DNA of 64,000 nucleotides from positions 88,095-152,094 of the forward strand of contig JAKUCV010001404.1 of the NCBI GenBank assembly GCA_028386065.3. The letters are read 5' to 3'. This document shows, in pieces, positions 9,672 to 21,830 of the stretch; position 1 is the first letter of the stretch; every line of letters starts with the position of its first letter. The notes beneath the pieces were generated by a model. That model saw only the letters and a list, made by a program, of their open reading frames with translations, was not told the origin of the DNA and searched no databases. Position numbers and translations under genes: made by a program. This DNA comes from Turnera subulata (taxonomy: Eukaryota > Streptophyta > Magnoliopsida > Malpighiales > Passifloraceae).

Positions 9672-12600
9672 ATGATAACGGAAGAAGATTTCTACAAGGT
9701 GATGTGTGCAATGGTGCCACTCTATTTTGCAATGCTGGTGGCATATGGGTCAGTGAAGTGGTGCAAGATATTCAGCCCGGAGCAGTGCTCAGGGATCAAC
9801 AGATTCGTTGCTGTCTTTGCAGTCCCGGTTCTGTCTTTCCACTTCATATCTCAAAACAATCCATACCAGATGGACACCAAGTTCATATTGGCTGACACTC
9901 TCTCTAAGGTATTGGTTCTGGTGGTCCTCTCCATCTGGGCTGCTTTCTTCGGTGGAGGGCTGGATTGGCTCATCACTCTCTTCTCAGTTGCAACTCTGCC
10001 CAACACACTTGTCATGGGCATTCCTTTGCTAATTGCCATGTATGGAGATTTCACTCAAAGCCTCATGGTGCAAGTGGTCGTTCTTCAGTGTATCATATGG
10101 TATAGTGCAATTCTAATTAATTCACCTTTTATTTATTACTGCTTTAGTTAATTCCCTTTTCTTCATGGTATCCTTGATCGAGGAACTGTTTCAGGATATA
10201 TAGCAGCTTTTAGTTGTCTTGTTTGTACACTCTTCCCCCAACCAATTTATCTGTAGCTACACCTTTTGTAGAAAACAATAAGCTGAAATGTTTGAAAACA
10301 CATGAAACAAGACAAAAGAACTGTGCCTTTCTCACAAAAGTAGCTTCTCGTCTTCCCTTTTTATCTCAAAAGTAGTTATCAAAATTCTGCAACTTTGTAA
10401 GGTAAGGAAAATACAATATAGAAATGCTAAAAACACAAAAAAAAACCCTAAGAATATAAAAATTTGAGATCCTCCCTCCGTATAGTTTAGTAGTACTGCT
10501 AGTATCTACCATGTGGTATATATTTTGTTTTGCATACTTTTTTTTTTCTTTCTCAAGTGCATACTTTTTTTTTCCTATTCTTGAACATAAAATGTAGTAT
10601 AACTGTATAATTAAGTGAATCTCTAGCTCTTGATCAGGATGAATTAAGGGAATGATATCTGGGTTTGTTTGTTGCAGGTACACTCTTTTGTTATTCCTGT
10701 TTGAATACAGAGCCGCAACCCTACTGATCAAAACCCAATTCCCAGGCTCCACAGCAGCCGCCATTTCCAGAATAGAACTCGACAATGATGTCATCTCCCT
10801 CGACGGCCGAGACCCTTTGCGCACAGAATCAGACACAGACGGCTACGGCCGCATCCGTGTCCGCATCAGGCGGTCCACCTCCTCCGCCCCGGACTCCGCC
10901 CTGTCATCCTCCATAGGCCTAACTCCGAGGCCATCAAACCTGTCCAACGCAGAGATATTCTCCGTCAATACCCCTGCACCGTTGCATGACTATAACATGA
11001 ACGCTTACTCCTACTATACCCAGCAGGGACATGCCAACGAGATTGTGTTATGCAACTATGGCACCATGAGTCCTAGGCTGTCAGGTTACGCGTCGTCTGA
11101 TGCTTACTCCCTGCAACCCACCCCCCGCGCCTCGAACTTTAATGAATTGGACTTAAGCAATGCCACGGGTACCCCATTTTGGGCTCGGTCTCCGGTCGCC
11201 GGCAATTTATTCCGGCAGCCTTCCCCGCCGGTCCCCGAAGCAAGGATAGTGTGGGAGGAGTCACCAGGAAAATGTCAAAATGGTGGCGCCAAAGATATTA
11301 CAGGTTTGCATCATTAATTATCTAGCTATAGCTACTCATTTTCGTTTTTGTTTAATTTAATGAATTATTATCTCTTCTACTTTGGTACATATATACTAAT
11401 GTCATTTTCTTTGTTAACATAAAAAATGTCCTTTTTTTAAAAAAAAATATATCCTGGTATTATGACATCGAGTCGATGTCACCTCCCAAGAGCCAAGAAA
11501 AATTGTTGTTTTTGACAAGTCAATGTAATGTTGTCGCAGCAAGGGGGCATGCAGCTTTTGCAGGTTTTAATGTACTTCTTTGTCGCCAAAATCGATTAAG
11601 ATAGAATATGAAATGAGATTCTTGTGTAGACTAGAGATGACATACTCACCTGAAGTTATTGTTTTTTTTTAAAAAGTGAATCATATTGACCTACGAACCG
11701 GTAATTGAGCTTTGGAAAATATTATATGAATGATTCAGACCTAAAGCATGAACCAATTTAAGTCACCAGTAATGAGGGGAAAAAATATAATGGCTTGTAC
11801 AAGTCACAAGTCAAGCTGAGAGGGTGTACAATAGCTCCAGAGTTTTACTTAATTCGGCCTCTACATGCATATAGGAGTTCAAGTTAAACCCAGCTTGAAC
11901 ATCTTTTCTGGAACCTTAATTAAGTGAAGCATGATTTATATCCCCTTGTTGCTACATACATGGCAACATTTTTTTTTTCCTTTTTCTGCGTCTTTCTTAA
12001 ATTTTCTATCCATTTAAGTTGAAGTTTTCAACGTCATGTATTGTGTTAATGGGGGAATATGGGAAGAAAGGTGGCCTGGCCCATCCCATCAACACCGACA
12101 AAGAAAATAACAAAAAAGCAGGGGAGAGAGTGAGAAGTGGTGAATGAAATCCTGATAAATCATCAGCTCCCATCAATCGGCAACTTTTGTCGATGGACAA
12201 CATCATCATTAGGTTTAGAGCACGTGTGTAATGATCGAGGTCCATTTTGCTTGCCTAATTGGTTTTCATTTCACAGTAGAGAATCAACCTCCCTTGTCAA
12301 ACATAATGTAGGACACCTAATCATGCTTAATGATAGAACCAATATCCCAACTATTTTCTCTTTCTTTCTCTCTTTTTTCTTTCGAAGCGACCTATTTTTT
12401 TTTTTAAAAAAAAACAAAGACCAACCAATAAAAATTGATGCTATAGCGGAAGGCAGCAAAAAATTTAGAGTTCTACCATACTGACAGTTTTTGACTGGTT
12501 GGACTAATTAACCTTCCACAGAAAAATTAGAAGCTTGCCAGTAAATTTGACCTTCACTAAAGTTTTTTGTTACTTCACAGTTCACAGCTAGCTATTCTTA

Positions 12601-14875
12601 CATGCTAGCTCGAGAGCATGGCGTATATAACATTTAAAAAATATATATTCTCAACGAAAAATTATTTGATTTTAGCACTTTCATTTTTGTGATGAAATCT
12701 TCTTGTTTTGCTTCGCATCGGTACGTGACAGAGTAAGTTACATCTAATTGATTCATTGATGAGGAATTTATAAGTTCCTACGTACTACAATAATGTTTTT
12801 ATTCTTTCTTCTTTTGTAGATGCTAATGGTGAATTTTATTGAAAGAATGAGTAATACATTACAAGTAGAATAGAACAAAACTATGAGCCAGAGAAGTATG
12901 AGACTTTATTATTAATGCTTATCTTAATTATATCTGGTCACTTGTCATCGATCAATCTGCTGTTTTCAAATATAACAGATTGTAGAAAGCTGTTGTAAAC
13001 TGCAGTTCGTAACAAAAATCAGCAAAGTTAATATATAGAAGAGCGTGTCTCCTTGCGCAGAAAAGGAGATTAGCTTCAGGGACAGTTCAAAAATGGGAGC
13101 ACAGGAGGAGATGCAAGCAGGGAGCAGCAGGCAGGAAATGCCAGATGCCTTGGTCATGCTAAAGCTCATACTTACTGTGGTAGGACGCAAGCTCTCTCGC
13201 AATCCCAACACATACTCCAGCATCCTAGGCCTTCTCTGGTCTCTAATCTCATTCAAGTAAGTCCATGTTTATATATATATATATATGTAAAAGAAAATCC
13301 ATATGTAATCAATTAATAATGTCCAATCATATTCCCTAAAAAAAAAAAAATAATGTCCAATGATGGAAACAGTTTCTATGTATGATTATGCTTCCTAGCC
13401 ACTGCCTATATATTTTCCTTAATTTCCGGCCTCAATTATATGTTACACTGACTTCAATTTTTGTTTTTTTTTTAAATTATGTATGCATCTCATGATGATG
13501 AGCAGATGGAATGTGGGGATGCCCAGTTTGGTGAAAAATTCCATAAAAATAATTTCAGATGCAGGGCTTGGCATGGCCATGTTCAGTCTAGGTATAATTC
13601 ACTATATCCTTCTTCACCTTTAAGTAGGTGGGTATGATACATACGTTACTAAGATGGAAAATAATGTACCAAAAGACCTGTACAAAACCACAAACTCGTG
13701 TGAAGCGCTATATATAAGTTTTTTATTTTGTACATTGCTATATAACCACCCTGTAGTTTCCAACATCAATGTGAGACTCTCTTCAAAAATTTTAAACATG
13801 TAGCATCATCCTAATTCCTAGCTATACCTTAATTTGCAGGGTTGTTCATGGCCCTTCAGCCTCGAATTATTGCGTGCGGTACAAAAAGAGCAGGAATGGG
13901 GATGGGGATTCGTTTCATTTGTGGTCCAATTGTAATGTCAGCTGCCTCGCTTCTTGTTGGCCTAAAGGGAGTGCGATTACGGGCGGCAATAGTACAGGTA
14001 GGTACCAATAATTTCAGACAAAACAAAAAAACACAACCTAGGTAACTTTGCATTTATCAATATTCATGTTCTATATCAATATAACTCTTGTCACATAGCC
14101 ATTAAAAAAAGACCAAATTCATGATATATATATCCTTTTTTACATTTCTATTTGTACAAAACCACACACTAACAGATGCACATTGACTGATTCCCAGGCA
14201 GCTCTTCCGCAAGGCATTGTACCATTCGTCTTCGCGAGGGAATATGGATTGCATCCTGATATATTAAGTACCGGGTAAGCCAATGAAGCCTAGGCTTAAT
14301 AATTATTTAATTAGACATTTGAAGTCGCAACAAGGACATCATTAATTTTTCTCAAAAAAAAAAAAACAAGGACATCATTAATAATAACATAAAATATTTC
14401 TCATTTTCTACTCATTTCCTTTTGAAAAAATACAGTATAAAAATAAAACTCTATCTTTATTTTCTCTTTTTTTAAAGAGAATATAAAAGCAGAACCACCA
14501 AACCCACATTAGTAACACAACCTCAATTTTGATACATGAGAAAAAGTAGGTTTATGTACCAATGATGAGTTTCATCATTCTCTTCCTATCTTCCCAAGAT
14601 TTCCTATAATGAAGTATTTAATCATGACCGATTAAAAAATATTTCGTTGTCGTTAGATTATTTTTAAACTGAAAAAAATAATTATAAATAGATAACTTAT
14701 AACAGAAGGTTATTTTATATTAAATTTCTATTTTTTAAAATAAAATTGTAGTGCAATAATATATTTGATTGCCACTAATTAATCCAGTTAATTTTCTTTC
14801 CTTTACAGGGTTATATTCGGGATGCTAGTTTCCTTACCTGTAACCCTCATGTATTACATATTTCTAGGCCTATAA
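9672..14875 (+). CDS. PIN6: PIN-family auxin efflux carrier, PIN6-like (7 exons)
   Basis: Exons 9672-10099, 10678-11303, 13061-13256, 13506-13591, 13840-13997, 14198-14274 and 14809-14875 total 1638 nt, 545 codons plus stop. All introns are GT-AG. The start [20 protein letters not shown] is the normal PIN N-terminus. Membrane helices fill residues 1-160 and about 382-545 (ends YYIFLGL), with [11 protein letters not shown] in the first half and NPNTY at 399-403. The loop is about 215 residues, with TPRPSN at 225-230, TPRASN at 291-296, IRRSTSS near 206-212 and EKEISFRD at 352-359. These loop phrases match PIN6 rather than PIN1/2/3/7 or the short PINs. PIN proteins export auxin; PIN6 is reported at both ER and plasma membrane. 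No lesion was seen, so the gene looks functional. Confidence 0.92.
11304..13060 (+). other. PIN6 intron 2 (1.76 kb)
   Basis: The longest intron of the gene. It holds A/T homopolymer runs (about 11436, 11661, 12393-12415) and no reading frame with recognisable domains. I see no clear transposon in it. It ends in a normal acceptor (ccttgcgcag) at 13060. Confidence 0.6.
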
Positions 14876-15886
14876 GGGAATGCAGTTTGGTTATCTTATC
14901 AAGAGATCAAAGCAATGGAGAAGCCGAAGAAATTTACGAAGTAGGAAAGGCAAGCAATCCTCCTAAGTTCCCATGAAAATGTATTATGACTGTAACTTTA
15001 TCAGTGCTAACCATCCGCATCTAGCTATGACTACACCTCTAGAAGAGAATTACATAACCCTCTCTTGGTCTTGCATTTAAAATTTACAATTACCTCTATC
15101 AAAGCCGGTTGTATATTCGGATGTACCAAAAAAAAAAAAACAAAAAGCCGGTTGTATATCAGCCATAATCCATTCATAGGTCAATGGATTTCCTTTTCTT
15201 ATAGAATGATCGATGGGATTAAATGTTTCTAGTGACCTTACAATTTTTCACTTAAAAATAATTATATAGTTTACAGGATAAACTAAATTACTCAAGTTGT
15301 ATCAAAGTGGCATACCCATTTATTCTTTTAAAAAGAGTGGCATACCAATTTAATACAACATAACTCATTAGTGTTTAATTTTTTAGATGCAACTAATTAG
15401 TCGTTACTTCTTGATTTCTTTATTTTAAAAGTCTCCTATTAGATGTGTTGCACTAAGTAAACATATCATTTAGTACAACTTGAACACGAAGCCCTGATGA
15501 TTACATATAAGTTAAGATAAATCGTATGCTTCCATATCAATTTGTCATCATTATTCAAATAAAACGACGGGGTTCATTTGTGGTTAATAAAATCACTAAG
15601 GACAACTTTTTTAAGGAAACCTGCACAAACAGAGGGAACTAAAGTACGCATTCTCATTTTTTTTTCTATTGGGAAATTCACTCACTATTTCCAAGATGGG
15701 AGTCGGATCCGGATATTGGAGTACCAATCTCCTAAAAAGAAACAAATATTGCAAAGTAAACAGAAAACGATATTCTTTGAAAATTATTATCCGATCTGTG
15801 TAAATAAATCAAATATGGTTAGGAGTTAAGACTATCACTATTCTCTCCCGCCTCCCGGTACGCCTTACCCTCAATGCTAATTGGTA
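14876..15886 (+). other. PIN6 3' flank
   Basis: Probable 3' UTR followed by intergenic DNA. No canonical AATAAA that I would single out. Nothing else recognised up to the MITE at 15887. Confidence 0.35.
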
Positions 15887-16162
15887 CTCCCCCTGTCCCT
15901 CAATATAGGTCGTTTAATATTTTTACACACATATTAAGAAAAGCATTAAATAGATTAAATCTCATTAATTTTTACTATATATTTTACTAACCTACCATTT
16001 ACACTATCCTAACAACAAAACTTATCTTTAGGAGTACAAGTTGTTTTGGTTAAGGGTAAATTTAGAAAAATTTAATTTAATACTCATTGAAACTCTAAAA
16101 CGACTTATATTGTGAAACAAAAAACAAAACCTAAAACGACCTATATTGAGGGACAGAGGGAG
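15887..16162. mobile_element. Stowaway-type MITE (Tc1/mariner-related)
   Basis: The ends are inverted copies: ctccccctgtccctcaatat at the left, and at the right the reverse complement reads ctccctctgtccctcaatat. One mismatch lies in the first 20 bases and the match continues through aggtcgttt. The element is flanked by TA (15885-15886 and 16163-16164), the target duplication of Stowaway/mariner elements. It is 276 bp, AT-rich inside and non-coding. A partial extra copy of the inner TIR (aaaacgacttatattgtg) lies near 16097. Confidence 0.88.
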
Positions 16163-16595
16163 TATCTACAAAGCACAAATTGAGGCAGTTATATTTCTCA
16201 ATATGCAATTACATCTCCAACATTGGTTCAAATGGCTTGCATCTTGATCTCTTTGATTAATGTTGAGTTTGTGAATTTTAAAAAAGGGTGAATTTATCCC
16301 TTATTGAGCTAACTCAGCTTGGAATTGAATAAACTAAATAAAGGAAATTACATATCGCATCCCTTTATTTAGATAGCGAGACAATATGTCGGTGGATGTT
16401 AGTATTACCACTTATATGTTGCTTACTCTTCTTTCTTTTTTCCCAAGTTGTATGTTTTTTTTTTTTTTATATTATCCGGAGTTTGTATTGCTTGCTACAA
16501 TAGGTATAGGATATAAGTTTGCATTTATCAAAGTGAAGGTGAGAAACGAAAGATCATGAGAAAATTTGATTGTTTTTTTTTGTTCTGATACAAAT

Positions 16596-16631
16596 TTTCA
16601 AATTTTCTCATGCTCATGAGAAAATTTGAAA
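16596..16631. repeat. 17-bp perfect inverted repeat with 2-nt loop
   Basis: tttcaaattttctcatg (16596-16612) is followed by ct and by its exact reverse complement (16615-16631). A third copy, catgagaaaatttga, lies near 16555-16569. DNA could extrude a cruciform here, or a transcript could form a tight hairpin. No known feature type is implied. Confidence 0.8.
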
Positions 16632-17958
16632 CTATTTGAAAGCGAAAAGCAGATGTTAGTACAAAGAGTGGTGGCAACCGAAAGAGAAAAGTATTATTAT
16701 TGCTTATAATGAGTATCAATGCTTTCATGAGTTGTCTATATTCCTGCATCAAAGTATGTTTTGACTCATGTACTGGTTAAAAAGACAAATGAATCATCTA
16801 GTGTGCTTTCATGTTTGTGTCTGTTGCTGACTTGCAGTTATTATTTTTCCTCCTTTTCCAAAAGAGTTTGCGCTTGCTCACCCCAACCATACATTCTCAA
16901 TTAGCACCATGATTTCACGTCCTTAGGTTATATTATTTTAGATTCGAAACAGAAAATAAAATATGATTTTTTTTATTTGGTTGATCAAAAATTAATATGT
17001 GATTATGATAATAAAATTGGTTATATCATATTATAATAAATTACAATTTCTGCCTTTCTTATTAAAAGTATAATCAGGCATATCTTTAGAGAACTTACAA
17101 AATTAATATATATATTTTTATTTCTGTTGTGGTTATTGTTGGAAATAGGACAACAGCAGCAATTGCAGAAACTTGCTGCACAAATCTTAGAAATTTTCCA
17201 AAAATTCAAGAACACCAAGAACACAAAGAATACCGGGTGAAGAATTATGATCTTGACACAAAAGGTTGTTGTTATCAAACAACCTTGATTATTTTCAAAG
17301 AACACTCAGAAAAGAAAAGATTTAGTGTTTAACAAGTCTCTCAAAGAATCATCCTCATGAACTCAATTAAGAACACCAAGAACATGACATTTTCAGAAAT
17401 TCAAATTATGAATAAGGTAAAAAAAAACATATATTTTTGCGATATAAACACACTCAAGAAATGAGAAAACTAATTGGATTATTTGTTTCAATGTCAATTG
17501 GACTCAAGTTTTCTAATATATTAATTAGAAAATGAGCAGCATACTTGTAGCTCACAAAAATATAATCTAACAATATAACATCTAGTTAAGACTACCTAAC
17601 TAAGTTTTGGCATGCCTGGACATAGTAAATTAACATGCTAACTCTTCATTTTCTCAAGACTTATTAACTAACTATTTTAAATTAAAATAAAGTATAGCAT
17701 TAAAGACATAACAGGCTGTGCATTAAAGACACAACATGCTGAAAAACAACTTGCACACTTTTCTATTTTTCAGGGAAGGCAGCTCATTAAATCTTCAATA
17801 TCCAAGACAACTGATCAACTTTAACAGTTATATATAGCTGTTGTTTGAATTCTTTTCATTTTTTTTCTCTTTTTACTCTAGTCCCTTGTCTTCTTTCGAT
17901 TCATGTTATTCTAAATTCCTTCCCAGTACTTTACTTGTTTCGCAAATCATCCATTAAA
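16632..17958. other. AT-rich intergenic region, unassigned
   Basis: No convincing gene. The phrase gaacaccaagaaca recurs at about 17211 and 17374, and a short stretch around 17150-17330 looks retroelement-like, but I cannot assign it. Long A/T-rich sections at 16920-17120. Confidence 0.3.
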
Positions 17959-20711
17959 GAATGTATGGCATGTGAAGTGACCAAAATACCCTTCTCCACG
18001 GGATACAATATCAACCACATAATCAATGAACAATTATACAACAAATTACACAACAACGAGTACGCAGCGGAAGACTATACATATGATAACATGTATGCAG
18101 TGAACTCTATGGATCCGACCCGAGGAGAGGAAAGCACCGCCACCTGCTGATATGCTCTTCTGATCATCGATCAGCTAACCTGTGTAAAACTGTGAGGGGG
18201 TGAGACCAACCACTGTCTCACCGCAAACAAATAAACCAATAATATACAATACAAATCAACTAATCGAACCAACCGGTCAACAGCCCCACAGTAGAATTAT
18301 TATAATCTGTTATTATTGCTTAAAGAGTTTTGTGTACCATTACATATGATTGTCCAGGTTTGTGTGGATTTAACATCTTATTCTCAAGTCCGGGCCTCCA
18401 GCCCACAGTCCACCACACAAACCACAAATCTATATCTCATGTGTTTAACTTAACCAAACAAGTCATGCTAGGCAGGCACAATACATCACATCGGACAACA
18501 AGTCACATAATCAGGCACACCACGTCATAGGTATCATCAACATAATACACTTTGCAAATAGCAACATCAGCACAACAGGCAAGCAAGCATACAACATTAA
18601 AGACCAAACAAATAATACCACTTTATATTCCAAGACAATTAACCAAGCATTGTAGGTAGTAATGCATACAAAGGTTTATAAGTCCTCACCTTGGCCACAA
18701 TAATTGTCTCGGAACTTGAAGCTTTGTTCCGCCTCGACATTCCTATGTCCTCAACATCCTACCACATATACGTCACATAAGACACTTATTCATGACGAAT
18801 ACTAAATGTATGCTAAAGATGAAATCTTGAGCCTTCTAGCCCGTCTGTGTTCATTAACAGTGAATCTGCTAATAGGTCGGGGTCTAAGTCCGAAAATAAT
18901 CCTTAAACTCCATAACTTCATATTTAACTTAAATCCATATTATAGTTGTTGGGCCTAAGTACATATAAACTTAATATGACATTAATTGGGCCTAAGCCCG
19001 GCCCATCCTCATAATCACATTAACCAATCTCCCGAGCCCAAACATTTTCCGGCCCAAAAACACTAAGTGCGTCGGACATATACCGACCACATGTTACACA
19101 CCCCATACTCTCGGTTTCTACTATACAAGATTTAGTACACACCCCAATTCGAATTAATAATACATGCCGTGTACAGAAAAATAAAAATAAAAATATAGTA
19201 CATCTTCGGGAGAGATACCGTGAAATCGTTGATGTGTAATTGGCCTCGCCGAAACTGGAACCGTGCGCCGGAATAGCGACCCGACCTGCCGGATTCCGGC
19301 CAAGCTTCGCCGGAAAGTTCTATAACAACCCATATATGCCCCTTAAACAAGCTGCCGACCAAAAACAGCACCGACCGAACATGCAACTCAATTATCCAGA
19401 ATTCCAAAGCAATTAAATAAATTCACAACTCAAGGTCATCGGTAAAGATTACTGAAGAAGAACAATCCCTCAATGTTCCGTTAGATCCGGACCAATGTGT
19501 TGGTCCTCGCCTCAGAACCGGCAGGCCCGAACACAGCCCCCTGTCCAGGTGGAACCCGTACCAGCAAGGCCGAAGTCTCATCGCCATCCACCACGAACTC
19601 GAAGCCGACCGCCGACCCGCAACAGCACAACCCGGCGCCACCAGCAACTCCACTAGCAGCCCCGGTCAATGTAGCCACCAACCAAAACAATAACAAGACC
19701 ACCAGCCACCCCGTGTCCACCCGCCATCATCCATAAAACATAACCCAATCCGGGTTAACTCCAACAAATAACAATGAAAGCAGGAAGGAAAAAAAACAAA
19801 GAGAAGAGGATCAGAAAGGCGACTCACCCAGTGGCAGTCGACGGCGGCATAGTCCCGAGCCCAGTTTGAACTAGCCACCAAATTGCCAAACCCAAACTGA
19901 ACCAACACGAGATGGCGGCGCCAACGACTCCCAGTCACACCCACAGTGACTAGAACAGACCATCGACGAGGCAGTGGCGGCGCAAGACTAACGATGACTC
20001 CTCGACATATCCAAGTACAGGCCGGGTCGGGAGGCACCAGTGCACGACTCGCCCGAGCCTCTAAAAGTCTTCTTCCTCCTCTTGACGCAGTGGTAGCGGC
20101 GATTCTTAATGGTGGCAACTCACAAAAAAATGAAGAAGAAGAGCACGATTGTGGCGTGTTGTCGCGGCGACGACGACATGGAGAGGAAGAAAAGTGAGAA
20201 TTGGAAAGAAGATGCTGGGGTGCCGTTTCGGGAAACAAAAGAAAAGAAAAGAAACAAAAAGAAATAAAGAGGAGATGGGAAGAGTGGCGGCCAAAGTCGG
20301 GGAGAAAGTGAGGAAGTGGGGAGAGAGAGTGTAAGTTAGGCTTTTATACTCAATACCAGGGTTAGGGTTTCCATCACAGCTAAACTACGTCGTTTTGCCT
20401 CCAAACGACATCACTTCATCCTCAAGCCCCTCATTTGGTCAACCTCAAACCCAAAACACACTCTTATGTGTGTTTTATGCTTTGGCCTAGACAAAACTAC
20501 TACCAATAATGAGTTTTAACCCCAAAACTCTAATTACTCCCAAAGAATCCGACTAGGGATTAATCACATATGTAAAATAATATTTCCAGGGAAAATAAAA
20601 TTAATTCCTTGACCCAAAATTCAAGAAATTCCTCGAGGATAAAATTAGAAACAAATTTCAAAAAATTCAGAAAATTCCATAGAAATTAATTATCAAAAAT
20701 TCGGGGCGTTA
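17959..20711 (+). mobile_element. T1: Ty3/gypsy-type LTR remnant (Tekay/Del-like by inference)
   Basis: It ends at 20711 in aattcggggcgttaca, a typical gypsy LTR 3' terminus. The left part (from about 17965) is clearly similar to T2 at 48283-48600: gggatacaatat, gagtacgcagcggaagac, acccgaggagaggaaa, accgccacctgctgatatgc and a conserved hairpin. A GC-rich block at 19240-20340 leads to gtaagttaggcttttatactc. No gag or pol frame is visible, so this is LTR or non-coding sequence rather than a whole element. The 5' terminus is missing. The element abuts the interior of the Copia-1 LTR. Confidence 0.6.
18199..18222. repeat. Conserved LTR hairpin, copy in T1
   Basis: GGTGAGAC, an 8-nt spacer (caaccact) and GTCTCACC form a perfect 8-bp stem. 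The same stem and the same spacer occur in T2 at 48512-48535, in otherwise diverged surroundings. Confidence 0.8.
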
Positions 20712-21518
20712 CAAAATCAGTACTGATCTTGTCGTTTGGGTAGCAATGATGTGTTGCTAGACGCCGCTCATTGTTTATAATTATAAAATGAGATTTTACG
20801 ATTATTGCCAAACGTTACAAGTGCCTACAGGGTCACACACTTAGAACTGTTGATTCGAGCTGGTGGTTGAACCATGGTTCGACCAGGTGGTTGGACCATG
20901 GTTGGACCAAGGTCGGTTTGGGTTGATTTGGTTCGCTAATTGTCTGAATTATTGAACCAGATTAGATGTCTTGTGATGTGTAATTCCATTAATGCAAAGT
21001 GGAGACATGATTAGACTTGATAATGGTGGAATCTTAATCATGATGGATAATGGACCATTATGTTGGCCATTGTCTCTATTACTTTATGCATTAGTGGAGG
21101 TGGGTAATTAGATTATCTTGCTCTTGAAATTCTAAGTTCTAGAGACTTGAGAGAGTTCTTCAGAGTTTGCAAGAACACACACACACACACTCCTTTCTTT
21201 GAGAAAGAAAGAAAACACCACAAACAGAAGTTCTAGCTCCCGAAAATCTGCAGCTAGCACTGTTGTTCGGGAGTGCTCGGGTTGGTAGTTGTGAGACGAT
21301 TTCCGGCTAGTTATCGACGGTTCGTGTGGATACCGTAGAGGAATCGGATTTCTTGTCTGGTTCTTGCTGATTTGTCACTACAGTTGAGTGAAAGATCTCA
21401 ACCAAACCAGGTACGATTTTTGTTATTCGGTTTACTCTGTTTCACATGGATCCTCCATGAGTACCGGGTTTTTTCCGCTGCATTTTGATTGTCAAGTTTG
21501 CATGCCCAATTACTTACA
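20712..21518 (+). repeat. Copia-1 5' LTR (3' part only)
   Basis: This aligns throughout with 27472-28280 of the 3' LTR. It starts mid-LTR at aatcagtactgatcttg, directly after the T1 terminus. It contains a gtggttggaccatggttgg short repeat, an (AC)n tract near 21175 that is longer than in the 3' LTR, and ends at ttacttaca before the primer-binding site. Confidence 0.9.
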
Positions 21519-21532
21519 GTAGTAGCAGAGCC
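21519..21532 (+). other. Copia-1 primer-binding site
   Basis: gtagtagcagagcc directly follows the LTR. It is a variant of the TGGTATCAGAGCC site complementary to the 3' end of initiator tRNA-Met used by plant copia elements. Reverse transcription of minus-strand DNA would start here. Confidence 0.7.
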
Positions 21533-21830
21533 TCTTGTAAAACGCTAAACCGAATTAGATGTTCTTCTTGTTATATGTGATGTAGCATAAACATGATAGT
21601 ATATGTGATATGCTGAATTCATTTGCATATGTGATATGTTGAATTTCAATTTTGTATACATGATACATGTTTAGGTTGGTGTTTGTCAAAAGTGTTTTGA
21701 CAATGAACGCTTGATTGGTATGTGATATCAATCAAGGTGTTCTTGGCAGTAAGTCAAATGAGTTCGACAAGGAAAAATCGATGATCGGTTTTTGTATGGA
21801 AAAATTGTCGTTCTAGTACAGCAAGGCCAA

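Noticed and set aside
19423..20334. Frames of 60-190 codons on both strands in T1 as genes
   Set aside because: GC-rich, Pro/Ser/Ala-rich on one strand and Cys/Trp/Gly-rich on the other, without known domains, inside an LTR remnant.
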